Source: Chitinophaga vietnamensis
Lineage (GTDB): Bacteria; Bacteroidota; Bacteroidia; Chitinophagales; Chitinophagaceae
NCBI RefSeq assembly: GCF_902167635.1
Contig: NZ_CABHMS010000003.1
Location: forward strand, 186,001-250,000
Reading direction: 5' to 3'
Length of the DNA: 64,000 bases
Position 1 is the first letter of the stretch. The number at the start of each line of letters is the position of its first letter. A program made the translations under genes and the position numbers. Below are positions 54,947 to 64,000 of the stretch, in pieces. The notes under the pieces were generated by a model that ran no database searches, was not told where the DNA came from, and saw only the letters and a list, made by a program, of their open reading frames with translations.

Positions 54947-55579
54947 TTAGCCGCGTTCCTTTTGTATAACATCCACTTCTTTCCGGTGCCGGGATAGCTC
55001 TTTTTTTACATCCTTTATCTGACAGAACAGCATCAGCGCTGATGAAAGCAAAAAAATAAATCCTATGCCCGGCAGCTTTTTTTGTAATGTCTGTCTCGCT
55101 TTGGTGAAATGGTATTTGATAGTATGAAGGCTGATGTTCAGCCGTTGGGCAGCTTCTTTATAGGACAGTCCTTCTTCCTGTATAAGTTGATATACCTGTC
55201 GTCTTTTATCAGGGAGCAAGCGTACGGACTCCTCATATCCGGCTATTGCTTCTTTCATGTCTAATATTTCATCTGCTTCACAGGTGGTGCGCCGTTGCTC
55301 ATAAAACACGGCGCTTCTTTGTTGGTCACTCGCCGCTTTACGCAAGACATCTATTGTAACGCGCATCACAATGGTACGTAGCAGGGGAAGTATCTTCTCA
55401 TCATCCTGCAGGTTTTCAAGGTGTTCCCATAACCGTATATAGCTGTCTTGCAGAATATCTTTGATGGCATCGTTCTCCTTTACATATCGCTTGGCAAACA
55501 GGTACAATTTATCATACGTAGCAGCGTAAATATTTTCAAATCTTTTGATCAGTAACTGTTGGTTTGGAATAGCATTCAT
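54947..55579 (-). CDS. ECF RNA polymerase sigma factor
   Basis: The ATG at 55579 gives 210 residues; a GTG two codons earlier is possible. Region 2 reads 'LFAKRYVKENDAIKDILQDSYIRLWEHL' and region 4 'LPDKRRQVYQLIQEEGLSYKEAAQRLNISLHTIKYHFTKARQTL'. A hydrophobic C-terminal segment ('GIGFIFLLSSALMLFCQI') follows, as in some Bacteroidota ECF factors. It is divergent from the FecR gene, with a 14-base palindrome between them. Confidence 0.9.
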   Translation of the reverse strand: MNAIPNQQLLIKRFENIYAATYDKLYLFAKRYVKENDAIKDILQDSYIRLWEHLENLQDDEKILPLLRTIVMRVTIDVLRKAASDQQRSAVFYEQRRTTCEADEILDMKEAIAGYEESVRLLPDKRRQVYQLIQEEGLSYKEAAQRLNISLHTIKYHFTKARQTLQKKLPGIGFIFLLSSALMLFCQIKDVKKELSRHRKEVDVIQKERG

Positions 55580-55640
55580 AACCACATGTCAGTGTTTTAC
55601 GGGATATAAAAGTAAGCTGGCCCGGGCTGATCCTGTGTTA

Positions 55641-55654
55641 ACTTAATATTAAGT
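55641..55654. promoter_or_regulatory. 14-base perfect palindrome in the sigma/fecR divergent region
   Basis: ACTTAATATTAAGT is a perfect palindrome 62 bases upstream of the sigma-factor ATG and 49 upstream of the fecR start. It may be an operator for both genes. Confidence 0.4.
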
Positions 55655-55702
55655 CGCATGATCGTACTACCCATTTCTTTTAACTGTTTCGTGTAGTATA
55701 GT

Positions 55703-56734
55703 ATGATAATAGGTAAACCACTGATCCGGAAATTCCTGGAAGGAAAATGTGATCCGGCAGAGAAAGAAAAGATAGTAGCTTATTTGTCTGATGGAAAGGC
55801 AGACCTCACGTTATGGTATGAAGTGATGGCGGAGTCATGGGAACAGCTACCAGATGTGGCATTGCCTGAAGAACAAGCCGCAAAAGCGGCGCTACTGGAC
55901 ACACTGCGCCAACAGCTCTATCCTGAATGGAACACAACAGTAACGCCCGCTAAAAACCGTTTAAGGCACTTATGGTATAAGATAGCCGCATCCATCCTGG
56001 TGGCGGGCATTGCTGCATGGTGGCTGATGAGCAGTTACCGTACTGCTTCACATCAACAACTGGCGTCAGTTGTTCCTGCTATAAAATGGGATACGCTTTT
56101 CAATAAGAGCGCTCATGTAAAGTATGCGGTATTGCCAGATAGCACCAAAGTATGGCTGCATCCAGGTGGCAGACTATCCTTTACCATGCGGGACAGCGCC
56201 GCCCGAAGGGCCATTTGTTTGCAGGGAGAAGCTTTTTTTGATGTGAAGCGGGATGAAGCACATCCATTTATGGTATATACGGGCGATATCGCTACCAAAG
56301 TGCTGGGCACCGCCTTTAATGTGGAAGCTTATGCAAAAGAGGCTTCTATCAGGATTTCATTGGTAAGCGGAAAAGTGTCCGTAGAGCAGGTTGCGGAGAA
56401 AAGGAATGCAGCGCTGTTACACGCAGGAGAAATGATAGACTATAATAAAGAAAAACATAGTGCAGCTACCTCTCCCTTGAAGATCCGCAGTATGGAGGAA
56501 TGGACCAACGGCTATCTCGTATGCAATGATCTGCTGATAACAGATGCATTGGAGAGAGTAGCTATCAGGTATGGTCTGAAAGTGGTATATGATAAGGGTT
56601 TGAACCTTGATGGAAAACGGATCACTACTGTTTTCAGGCAGGAAACCGTACATGAGATACTGGATATTATACTATTTGTTTCGAGATGTAACTATACCAT
56701 AAAAGGATCAATACTGGAAGTGACCAGGAAATAA
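55703..56734 (+). CDS. FecR-family anti-sigma factor
   Basis: The 343-residue protein has an N-terminal cytoplasmic part, one span (about 95-112, 'IAASILVAGIAAWWLM'), the FecR domain ('YAVLPDSTKVWLHPGGRLSFTM', 'CLQGEAFFDVKRDEAHPFMVYTGDIATKVLGTAFNVEAY') and a DUF4974 tail ('ITDALERVAIRYGLKVVYDKG'). The neighbouring receptor has an STN domain, so the three genes form one surface signalling unit. Confidence 0.92.
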   Translation: MIIGKPLIRKFLEGKCDPAEKEKIVAYLSDGKADLTLWYEVMAESWEQLPDVALPEEQAAKAALLDTLRQQLYPEWNTTVTPAKNRLRHLWYKIAASILVAGIAAWWLMSSYRTASHQQLASVVPAIKWDTLFNKSAHVKYAVLPDSTKVWLHPGGRLSFTMRDSAARRAICLQGEAFFDVKRDEAHPFMVYTGDIATKVLGTAFNVEAYAKEASIRISLVSGKVSVEQVAEKRNAALLHAGEMIDYNKEKHSAATSPLKIRSMEEWTNGYLVCNDLLITDALERVAIRYGLKVVYDKGLNLDGKRITTVFRQETVHEILDIILFVSRCNYTIKGSILEVTRK

Positions 56735-56774
56735 CCCCACATCCAAAGAGACAGCTATCAAAATCAAAAATCTT

Positions 56775-59700
56775 ATGATATTTATTTACACACAGGCAAG
56801 AAAATATGCTTGTTTTCTTTTGCTGGTATGGTGGGTAACCATCTCCATTCCATCAGGAGCGCAGGATAAATTTTCTCCGCTGACCGCGAAGGTCAGCTAT
56901 ACGGCCAAAGCCGCCAATGCCGCAGCGTTGCTACAGGTATTGCAACAACAGACCGGTTATACTTTCTCATTTAACAAAGCGGAGATGACCGCCATCACAC
57001 TGCACAATCTTGAATACAAAGATGTGCCCCTGGGCAATGTGTTGCGGCAATTGCGCGACAGAGAAGGTCTGTCCTTTTTGATCACGGGAAGAAATATCGC
57101 CGTTATAAAGGATAATACTATAAAAAGACAGTTGCCACCGCAGGCGACAGAGAAAGGCGTTATCAAAGGTCGTGTAGTGGATTTTGAAACCACGCAGCCT
57201 ATGCCCGGTGCTACTGTGCAATTGGCAGAAACAGGTACCGTTGCGCTGGCAGATGAAAAAGGTTATTATGAGTTCAAAAATCTTTCTGCAGGAAAATATA
57301 CGTTGCGTGCCAGCTTTATAGGTTATCAGCATAATATCCTGCCCGGTATTGTTTTGGCAGATGGTAAAACGGTGATATCTGATGTAAAAATGGAAGGCGG
57401 ACGTTCATTGAGCGAAGTAGTAGTCACCTCTGGTCCCCGCCAGCTGAAAGCGGTCACCCATACTACTGACAAACAGCTGATCAGTGAGATACGCACTGCC
57501 AACAGCGTTGTCACTGGTATCTCCAGCGAACAGATCAGCAAAATGGCCGACCGCAATGCTGCCCAGGTGATACAGCGTACATCTGGCGTAACGATCAGGG
57601 ATGATAAATTTCCGGTGATAAGAGGCATGGATCCCCGCTATAATGTTATTTATCTCAATGATAATATTGCTCCCTCTACAGAGCTTTACAGTCGCGCCTT
57701 CGCGATGGATCTCATTCCCAGCCGCATCCTTGACCGCATTATGATTTATAAGTCTCCTGCGCCGGATATTTATGGAGATATGAGCGGCGGCGCTGTAAAA
57801 ATATACACCAAAGACGCCAAATCGGTGAAACATCTCGATATAGAAATAGTAGCAAGCGACCATGTGGGTACCAGCTTCAAGCCCCTGCTTACCTACGCCG
57901 GCGGCAAGTATGATTACCTCGGCTTTGACGACGGTACCCGCAAATTGCCCGCAGGTGTACCGGGATTTGGCGATCTGCATAAAGCATCACTTACACAGCA
58001 GCAATATGTGCAGAATTTTTCACCCATATTGCAATATCGCTACAAGACGGCACTTCCGGACCTGCAGGCAACCCTGAATGCCTACAACTCATTCAGGATA
58101 GGTAAGGCCGGCATCTCTTCCCTTACAGCGCTTAACTATCGCTATGAAGCGCAACGGAACGACATCTACACGCAAACCGGGAATACCAACACACTTCCCC
58201 ATGGGTATGGCTATGATAAAATAGGTAGTGAAGACCAGAACATCGAGAATACACAGATGAACCTGTTGCAGAATTTCAGCATGAAGCTCAAAGACTCCAG
58301 CAAGTTGTATTTCCGGAACTTCTTACTGGAAGACGCTTCCAAATCCGTAGTGGTGCGGTTAAATCATGATAATGTCCTTCCAACAGCGGGCCCGCTTAAT
58401 TATTTCACGGCCATGCGTAAAGATAATATTCTCTCCTTCACCCAGCGTTTTCTGTATGCAGGTAACCTCGGTGGTATCCACTACCTGCGCCGGCGGCAGC
58501 GCCTTAAATGGAACCTGGGCTATACCTATAGCCGTCAGGATATTCCCGACCAAAGGGTTATTCGCCTGCAACACCGTACCACCACCATGTATCCGGATGT
58601 ATATACAATGCCCGATGGTGTAGCACGCGCCGCAGAGGGGACAGGGCTTGGCTGGGAGCCTTATTACCGTGGGCAGTCATCTGAAGTAGACTATCAGCCT
58701 ACCTATGGGATGATCACCCGTTTGTGGTTAAAGAATATGGAAGGAGTATACAATGCCACGGCAGATTATGATGTGCGCCTGCGTTCCTGGATGACTTTGA
58801 AAGCCGGCACTTTCCAGCAATGGAAAGAAAGAAAGGTATACCGCAAACAATTCAAAGTGAATGACGGACAGGAACAGTTAAGTAGTTATCCGCCGGGATA
58901 CTACAGCTATGCAGACTGGAGCAGGATAGGCTTTAAAGAGCAGGACCTGTCCAAAGTATGGAGCAATGATTACCTGCGCGATGATGGTACAGCCCTGAAA
59001 GTATACGACAACACCCAAACACAGGATAGTTACATCGCCACTGAACAACTGAATGCCGGTTACCTGGCCTTACTGGCGCAGCCTGCGAATAGCCGGCTGG
59101 ATATTTACGGCGGCTTGCGTGTTGAATACGATCGTCAGAAGCTGGCAGCAGCCCCCGGCGATGTTAGCGGTACCACGCCTATATTGGTGAACCGCCCAGT
59201 ATGGTCCTGGTTGCCGTCTCTTAATATCAGTTATCATCCTGCAGATGACTTGATAGTTAGGACTGCTTATGGACGTAGTGTAAACCGGCCTGAGTTCAGG
59301 GAAATAAGTCCATTCTCCAACCTGGATTTTATTTCCAATGAGCTGATCTTCGGTAACCCGCTGCTGGTAAGCGCCAGGCTGGATAATTTTGATCTACGCG
59401 CAGAATGGTATCCCAAAAGCAGCCGGCAGGATGAAATGATCACCATTGGTGGATTCTATAAAGCATTGAAGAATCCGATTGAGCGCATCCGCAAGCAGGC
59501 CGCGGTGGGAGAGGATCTTACTACCATCAGCTTCCAGAACGCAGATAAAGGAACCTTATACGGCCTGGAAGCAGAACTGCACAAAAACCTTGGCTTCATT
59601 CCCGGCCGCTTCTTCCGCAACCTGTATATCATTGCCAATGGAGCCTTGATCCACAGTGAAATAACCGTGCAGGACACTGTTCGCCTGGGCGGCTATCAAA

Positions 59701-60182
59701 GTAATGGATATAAGCGCCCGCTGCAAGGACAGGCACCCTATACAGCTAATGTGGGCTTATTCTATGATAATGCCGGTACCGGTACGCGCGCATCGCTATC
59801 TTATAACGTAGCCGGCACACGCATCTATGCTGTTGGCTACTTTGAGCCTCTGGGGGGCAGTATATCACAAAGCGTTTACCGGGGCAGTATTCTTGAGCTG
59901 CCACGCCACCTGGTGGATTTCAGCATTACACAACGCATCGTCCGTTCCTTGCAGGTGAAGCTGAGTATACAGAATCTGCTGAATGAAGCAGTGACCTATG
60001 TAGAGGATAACAATTTCAACTATAAGTACGATAAGGAAAAACTGACGCCCCTATACCGGAGCGATGGAAGCCCGTTGCTGAACCCAGACGGTTCACAGCA
60101 AACAGCTTATAAGGGAGATAATATCTTTCGCAAATATTATCCAAATAAGTATATCAGGGCAACGTTCACTTATTCTTTTTAA
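56775..60182 (+). CDS. TonB-dependent receptor with STN and carboxypeptidase-like domains
   Basis: The 1,135-residue protein starts with a signal peptide ending near 'IPSGAQ'. STN domain (about 35-110), carboxypeptidase-like domain (about 130-215, 'GRVVDFETTQPMPGATVQLAE'), plug ('AAQVIQRTSGVTIRDDKFPVIRGMDPRYNVIYLNDN') and a barrel ending 'YIRATFTYSF' follow. The plug resembles large TonB receptors for metallophores or peptides rather than SusC proteins, and no SusD gene follows. The two lipoprotein genes downstream probably work with it. Confidence 0.9.
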   Translation: MIFIYTQARKYACFLLLVWWVTISIPSGAQDKFSPLTAKVSYTAKAANAAALLQVLQQQTGYTFSFNKAEMTAITLHNLEYKDVPLGNVLRQLRDREGLSFLITGRNIAVIKDNTIKRQLPPQATEKGVIKGRVVDFETTQPMPGATVQLAETGTVALADEKGYYEFKNLSAGKYTLRASFIGYQHNILPGIVLADGKTVISDVKMEGGRSLSEVVVTSGPRQLKAVTHTTDKQLISEIRTANSVVTGISSEQISKMADRNAAQVIQRTSGVTIRDDKFPVIRGMDPRYNVIYLNDNIAPSTELYSRAFAMDLIPSRILDRIMIYKSPAPDIYGDMSGGAVKIYTKDAKSVKHLDIEIVASDHVGTSFKPLLTYAGGKYDYLGFDDGTRKLPAGVPGFGDLHKASLTQQQYVQNFSPILQYRYKTALPDLQATLNAYNSFRIGKAGISSLTALNYRYEAQRNDIYTQTGNTNTLPHGYGYDKIGSEDQNIENTQMNLLQNFSMKLKDSSKLYFRNFLLEDASKSVVVRLNHDNVLPTAGPLNYFTAMRKDNILSFTQRFLYAGNLGGIHYLRRRQRLKWNLGYTYSRQDIPDQRVIRLQHRTTTMYPDVYTMPDGVARAAEGTGLGWEPYYRGQSSEVDYQPTYGMITRLWLKNMEGVYNATADYDVRLRSWMTLKAGTFQQWKERKVYRKQFKVNDGQEQLSSYPPGYYSYADWSRIGFKEQDLSKVWSNDYLRDDGTALKVYDNTQTQDSYIATEQLNAGYLALLAQPANSRLDIYGGLRVEYDRQKLAAAPGDVSGTTPILVNRPVWSWLPSLNISYHPADDLIVRTAYGRSVNRPEFREISPFSNLDFISNELIFGNPLLVSARLDNFDLRAEWYPKSSRQDEMITIGGFYKALKNPIERIRKQAAVGEDLTTISFQNADKGTLYGLEAELHKNLGFIPGRFFRNLYIIANGALIHSEITVQDTVRLGGYQSNGYKRPLQGQAPYTANVGLFYDNAGTGTRASLSYNVAGTRIYAVGYFEPLGGSISQSVYRGSILELPRHLVDFSITQRIVRSLQVKLSIQNLLNEAVTYVEDNNFNYKYDKEKLTPLYRSDGSPLLNPDGSQQTAYKGDNIFRKYYPNKYIRATFTYSF

Positions 60183-60185
60183 AAA

Positions 60186-61940
60186 ATGCAACCAGAACAA
60201 ATTATGAAACGAAATAAGGGGAAAATAATTGGGGAGATAATAGCGTGCCTGTTCCTGCTGGTTTATACTGGCTGTAAGAAAACCGACAACTATTACGGAC
60301 AACTGAGTAATACGCCGGAGATCTATACCAGTCTGAAGCTCGATTACAGCAGGGACGATCGCGGTGTTGGCCGTCAGTATCATGTTGGAGATACCTTGCG
60401 GATAAACGGCCGCTTTAACGCTGCACCGTCTCAGGTGAATGTGCAGATAGGGAAGGGGGATGCAACGGTAATTGGTATAGATAGAACAGACAGTATTACT
60501 AACGCCGATCAGGTGACATATAACAAATCAGTAGAAACGATCCGCATCGTGCTTACAGCAGCCATGGGCACTGGCCGGCTCTCGGTAAAGGTTAACTGTC
60601 GCGGATATACGCTGGAAGGCCCATTGCTGTTCCTGGTACCTAAAGGCAACTTGCCGCCGGTAACAGATACGTTGGTATGGAAACAGCAATTGTGTTTCCA
60701 GGCTTTTTCAAATATCGCTTCCAATCCCTTGATAGATTCTTTTCTGGCCCACCCGGTATTCTATCCTTCCTACTCGGGTACCGGCAATGTGTTTTTTAGT
60801 AAAAAAAGTAAAATACAATTACTGCGTCCAGATGGAAATATAGTACCTGTTACCGACCTGCAAAACCTCAGCGATGCCAGGGGACCGTTCAGCATTATTA
60901 AAATGTACAACGGCGCCGTTGACCAACAGGAGCATACCCTGTATTTCTCTGCGCTCACCAGCGACCATTACAAAACTCCCGGTACGCCAGGACCCGCCGC
61001 TGATGCAGACAGCAACTGGATTTTCCGCTATTGCAAACTGGATATGCAAACAAAGCTGTTGCAGGTAGTGAACCGTACAATTGTTCCCATTTACCAGAAT
61101 AGTGTGAATGCGCTTGGATCAAGTATCCAGTTACAAACATTGTATACCGGTGAAGGACAGGCATCGCAGGTGAACCTGTTGCCATTCTCCCAGGCCTGGG
61201 CTGATAACCAGGGGGATGTTTATTTTACGCCCATCGGTTTAGTTTTCAACAGATGGGGATTTGACGCTACAGGCCGGGTCAGCGCCTATCCCCAGGTGTA
61301 TAACGGTACCTTATACCTGTTGAACGGATATAATTACCTGGGTAAAATTACTCCCGACGGAAAGGTGCAATACCTGATGAAAACCAGAAACGACTGGCCC
61401 GGTGGCGGCGCTATCAAAAACACTATATTATCACTGGATCCTGTGAAGGGGATCATGTTTACCAAAGCCAGTATCGGCGGCAATCTGCAAATTACTTTAT
61501 ATGATCTCAACAGCCGCAGTATAATCTCCCAACTATATCCTACCATTATGGGCGGCGGCCCTACCGGGCCCTTTAACCTGCTGGATGCGATGACGCCCGC
61601 CAGTAATGCCACTTATAGTGCGTTAGGGGGAGAGAACGGGCGCCTGGCGCCCTTGCCTGGCAGCGCTAACCGTTTTCTCGATGATCTCGCAGGTATTGTA
61701 TATGATTTTACCGGTCAGCAGGCTTACTACTATGCACCTGTTATAAAGGACAGCATCGGATTTCGCGCACCCGCCGGCGCTTATGACCAGTTTACCGGCA
61801 CGCGGGAAGATCTGCCTGCTATATTACTTAACTATGATCAGCAGGGCAACCTTTACAGGATTGCTCCTTTTTATAAAGTGCTGTTGCCAGCTTATGCTTT
61901 TTATTATGATGTGCGCCGCACTTATGCTTTAAAACACTAA
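60186..61940 (+). CDS. surface lipoprotein with beta-propeller-like C-terminal part
   Basis: The 584-residue protein has a lipoprotein signal; from the second methionine it reads MKRNKGKIIGEIIACLFLLVYTGC, and the translation start may be there, at 60204. An N-terminal Ig/IPT-like part (about 40-150) is followed by a long section with repeated short sensor-type strands ('GKVQYLMKTRNDWPGG', 'IITQQGNLYRIAPFY'-like), suggestive of a propeller. It begins 3 bases after the TonB receptor's stop. It likely binds or processes the receptor's substrate on the cell surface. Confidence 0.7.
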   Translation: MQPEQIMKRNKGKIIGEIIACLFLLVYTGCKKTDNYYGQLSNTPEIYTSLKLDYSRDDRGVGRQYHVGDTLRINGRFNAAPSQVNVQIGKGDATVIGIDRTDSITNADQVTYNKSVETIRIVLTAAMGTGRLSVKVNCRGYTLEGPLLFLVPKGNLPPVTDTLVWKQQLCFQAFSNIASNPLIDSFLAHPVFYPSYSGTGNVFFSKKSKIQLLRPDGNIVPVTDLQNLSDARGPFSIIKMYNGAVDQQEHTLYFSALTSDHYKTPGTPGPAADADSNWIFRYCKLDMQTKLLQVVNRTIVPIYQNSVNALGSSIQLQTLYTGEGQASQVNLLPFSQAWADNQGDVYFTPIGLVFNRWGFDATGRVSAYPQVYNGTLYLLNGYNYLGKITPDGKVQYLMKTRNDWPGGGAIKNTILSLDPVKGIMFTKASIGGNLQITLYDLNSRSIISQLYPTIMGGGPTGPFNLLDAMTPASNATYSALGGENGRLAPLPGSANRFLDDLAGIVYDFTGQQAYYYAPVIKDSIGFRAPAGAYDQFTGTREDLPAILLNYDQQGNLYRIAPFYKVLLPAYAFYYDVRRTYALKH

Positions 61941-61947
61941 TCAACTT

Positions 61948-62847
61948 ATGCCAATGAACCAGTTGAATAATAAATATGTAAAGATTACCGCCTTGGTGCT
62001 TGGGTTGCTGAGTCAGTCCTGTACCAAAACCGGTCATTCCATAGATGCCCCGGCTTCCACTTCCATTAATGTTTTCAACGCATCTCATGTGTATGATTCC
62101 ATGGCCGCAGGCACAACCAGGCCAAGACTTGTATGGATGTCGGGCTTTGATACTGCTGGTACACTATTGCGGACGCAATTTTCAGCATACGGCAATTATG
62201 AAATTCCAGACGACGGGCCGCAGGAAGCCATCCGCCGGGATCGTTCTATGCGCTATTATGATTTTATAGCCGGCAGTCAGCGTGTACGCTTCGCCGATAC
62301 AGCCGGCATTATTGTAGCAGATACTATGCTTGATTTTTCATCCGGCAGCTACAACAGTATTTATCTGGCAGATGATACCACCCATGTGAATGCAAGTACC
62401 AGGAGTGGTTTGTTCCGCGTATTCAGCTTTCCTGAAGAGAAGACCAGTACGGCCGGAAAAGTAAGGCTGCGGTATATTGACCTAGTGCTGGATAAAGACA
62501 CCCTCAATGGTTATATCTTTGCCTCGAACGGGCGTAAGTTCTCCAGCAATGCCACACCTCATGCGCTTACCTATGGCACTGCCAGCAGTTATTATGACCT
62601 GGATACCGCCGGGCTGGTGATAAACGGAGAAATGCGGTTGCGGATATTCCCGAAAGCAGATACAACAAGCGTAATAACGCAGGTGCCCATACCTGCTACG
62701 CCCGGCCGCACCTATACTGTCCTGCTCTTTGGTCATGTTAATACATGGAACTGCAGATTTGCTGTGAAACAGCCGGATGGCAGTGTCATGCAAAGGCTGG
62801 TGAGTTTTCCCGGCAACGTCAGGGGCTGCGTCAGAACGGTCAATTAA
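61948..62847 (+). CDS. DUF4397-like surface lipoprotein
   Basis: The 299-residue protein has a lipoprotein signal (ALVLGLLSQSC, then TKT) and a beta-sandwich pattern resembling DUF4397: 'TSINVFNASHVYDSM' and 'GKVRLRYIDLVLDKDTLNGYIFA'. It follows the previous gene by 7 bases and ends the operon. The first module in the window (3.8-9.2 kb) also ends with a DUF4397 lipoprotein. Confidence 0.65.
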   Translation: MPMNQLNNKYVKITALVLGLLSQSCTKTGHSIDAPASTSINVFNASHVYDSMAAGTTRPRLVWMSGFDTAGTLLRTQFSAYGNYEIPDDGPQEAIRRDRSMRYYDFIAGSQRVRFADTAGIIVADTMLDFSSGSYNSIYLADDTTHVNASTRSGLFRVFSFPEEKTSTAGKVRLRYIDLVLDKDTLNGYIFASNGRKFSSNATPHALTYGTASSYYDLDTAGLVINGEMRLRIFPKADTTSVITQVPIPATPGRTYTVLLFGHVNTWNCRFAVKQPDGSVMQRLVSFPGNVRGCVRTVN

Positions 62848-62857
62848 CTGTTGAACG

Positions 62858-63085
62858 ATGATTTTAATGACACACAATTTTTCGTCCAGCGGCAATCGAC
62901 GCGCTTTTTCCATTTGTTTCAAACCATATCTCAAAGTGGAGGAGGCTATGATTTATTGCAATCTGGGGCGGACACAGTTTGCAAAAAGATGTACCGAGAG
63001 TATGGTGTTCAAAACTGACGGCGGTTATTATATACGTGAGGAATTGAATAGAATGATGGCCGGCGGAAAAACAGATGCCAGATAG
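62858..63085 (+). CDS. excisionase/MerR-type small helix-turn-helix protein
   Basis: The 75-residue protein fits the helix-turn-helix type used by excisionases: 'YLKVEEAMIYCNLGRTQFAKRC' followed by the wing 'MVFKTDGGYYIREELNRMM'. It lies 10 bases after the lipoprotein stop and faces the integrase gene across a hairpin terminator. Together they look like the attachment end of a mobile element. Confidence 0.6.
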   Translation: MILMTHNFSSSGNRRAFSICFKPYLKVEEAMIYCNLGRTQFAKRCTESMVFKTDGGYYIREELNRMMAGGKTDAR

Positions 63086-63115
63086 TTTCAGGGTTTTGCA
63101 ATGTCGTTATGCGTT

Positions 63116-63167
63116 ATATCCAACACAAAGAAGAGGTGCCAGCATGTTCTTTGTGTTGGATATTTTT
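63116..63167 (+). terminator. intrinsic terminator after the HTH gene
   Basis: A 17-base perfect stem (63116-63132 with 63147-63163) with a 14-base loop is followed by T residues. It lies between the convergent HTH and integrase genes. Confidence 0.85.
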
Positions 63168-63176
63168 ATTTGATTC

Positions 63177-64000
63177 TTATATGTTATGGGAAATATCGTC
63201 AGGACAAGGAAGAAGATTTATTGATTTCTTCGCGTCCTTGGGCCTTATTCTTTTATAATTCGCGAGCACATATTTTGGCGTCGTATGTCCCATTAGAAGT
63301 GCTACTGTTACGGCTTCCACATTTTTATCCTGTAGCAGTATGGAAAAACTCAGCCTCGCGCAGTGCCAGGTGATATGGCTTTCTATACCAGCATTCTTGC
63401 ACCACACTTCCAGCGCATAGTTGCATGCCCGAAGAGATGGTAGTCTGAAAATGGGCCCTTTTCTTTTCTCCGGGGGAAGACGCTGGTAACGTCTGGAAAG
63501 TATTTCGATGCTTACCGGGTGGAGTGTAATTGATAATGGGATGCCGGTTTTATTCTGTGTGAGTTCTCCAAATCCTTTTTCTAAAGATATAGTTTCCCAG
63601 GCAAATGGGGATACGTCGCAGAACCGGAATCCCTGGTAACAGGAGATGATGAATGCTTCACGGATATCCTCATTGAAAAGAGGTGTACGAAGCAACTTTA
63701 AATAGTCCTCTGCCTCCAGATTAGCTTTGACGCGCTTGTTCTTTTTTTCCTTTCCTTTAACATCTTCAACCGGATTATCGACGAAGTATCCTGCTTTGGT
63801 GGCAGCTTTGATCATTCTCCGAAAGGGCCTGAAATAGTTGGCCGGGCATTCTCCATTCAAGCGCTCCAATAGATACTGGCGATAGTCTTTACATAATTCC
63901 TCGGTGATCTCCTTCGGAGAGATATATTCTACTTTGATAAAGTTCTTGAAATGATATAAGCTGTAATAAAGGTGCTTATTATTATCCTTTTTGTTCTTCT
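63177..64000 (-). CDS. tyrosine recombinase/phage-type integrase, incomplete at the window edge
   Basis: The reading frame is open to base 64000, so the N-terminus lies outside. The visible part has a SAM-like core-binding domain ('KDYRQYLLERLNGECPANYFRPFRRMIKAATKAGY') and the catalytic domain: arginine in 'YQGFRFCDVS', HCAR in 'ITWHCARLSFSI', MGHTTPKYV, and the tyrosine in 'LANYKRI'. All tyrosine-recombinase residues appear to be present, so it is probably active. A TTG at 63867 is an unlikely start because the frame continues upstream with good protein sequence. Confidence 0.88.
   Translation of the reverse strand, partial: KNKKDNNKHLYYSLYHFKNFIKVEYISPKEITEELCKDYRQYLLERLNGECPANYFRPFRRMIKAATKAGYFVDNPVEDVKGKEKKNKRVKANLEAEDYLKLLRTPLFNEDIREAFIISCYQGFRFCDVSPFAWETISLEKGFGELTQNKTGIPLSITLHPVSIEILSRRYQRLPPEKRKGPIFRLPSLRACNYALEVWCKNAGIESHITWHCARLSFSILLQDKNVEAVTVALLMGHTTPKYVLANYKRIRPKDAKKSINLLPCPDDISHNI

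Noticed and set aside
54595-54972. A 125-codon minus-strand frame before the ECF sigma factor gene
   Set aside because: Composition is non-protein-like, it overlaps the sigma-factor stop, and it has no motif.

Overview
The window looks like chromosomal DNA of a Bacteroidota species, most likely a Chitinophagaceae member (Chitinophaga-like). The reasons are a SusC/SusD pair, three ECF sigma factor/FecR/TonB-receptor modules, a type A T9SS sorting domain, a Bacteroidota-style lanthipeptide leader, mostly absent Shine-Dalgarno sites and several TAnnTTTG -7 boxes. No rRNA, tRNA, CRISPR array or complete insertion sequence was recognised. A phage-type integrase runs off the right end.

Layout. 0-3.6 kb: alpha-glucan phosphorylase, an FMN split-barrel protein and a Crp/Fnr regulator. 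3.8-9.2 kb: small secreted protein, then ECF sigma, FecR, TonB receptor and a DUF4397 lipoprotein. 9.5-13.6 kb: a double-glycine-leader peptide followed by small membrane proteins, a thioredoxin-like protein and a C39-peptidase ABC exporter, i.e. a peptide maturation and secretion cassette. 13.7-21.7 kb (minus strand): GH18 glycosidase, ECF sigma, FecR, SusC and SusD, a glycan-uptake locus. 21.8-28.3 kb: assorted housekeeping and accessory genes (flippase-like membrane protein, serine hydrolase, lipoproteins, SRPBCC protein, Nramp-related transporter) plus an orphan lanthipeptide precursor at 26.8 kb. 28.6-33.7 kb: an acyl-chain cluster (hotdog protein, acyl-CoA dehydrogenase, two tandem KAS III enzymes) facing an SDR. 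35.0-38.2 kb: a chromate-resistance cluster (ChrB-AraC fusion, DUF1259 protein, ChrA). 39.4-41.3 kb: a T9SS-secreted repeat protein. 41.6-47.8 kb: a small polyketide cluster (acetolactate-decarboxylase-like protein, SDR, a KS-AT-ACP-TE synthase, lipocalin-like protein), followed by a glycosyltransferase and a zinc alcohol dehydrogenase. 51.0-54.5 kb (minus): an odd operon of outer-membrane protein, P-loop protein and degenerate ABC transporter. 54.9-62.8 kb: a divergent ECF sigma / FecR-TonB receptor-lipoprotein module. 62.9-64.0 kb: an excisionase-like HTH gene and a tyrosine recombinase, suggesting the edge of an integrated element.

The parts most worth following up are the KS-AT-ACP-TE cluster with its BudA-like partner, the lanthipeptide precursor with no modification enzymes nearby, the GG-leader export cassette, the twin KAS III/hotdog cluster, and a paired-operator promoter (26.4 kb) whose regulator appears to be lost. 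All family calls come from reading motifs; no database search was possible.
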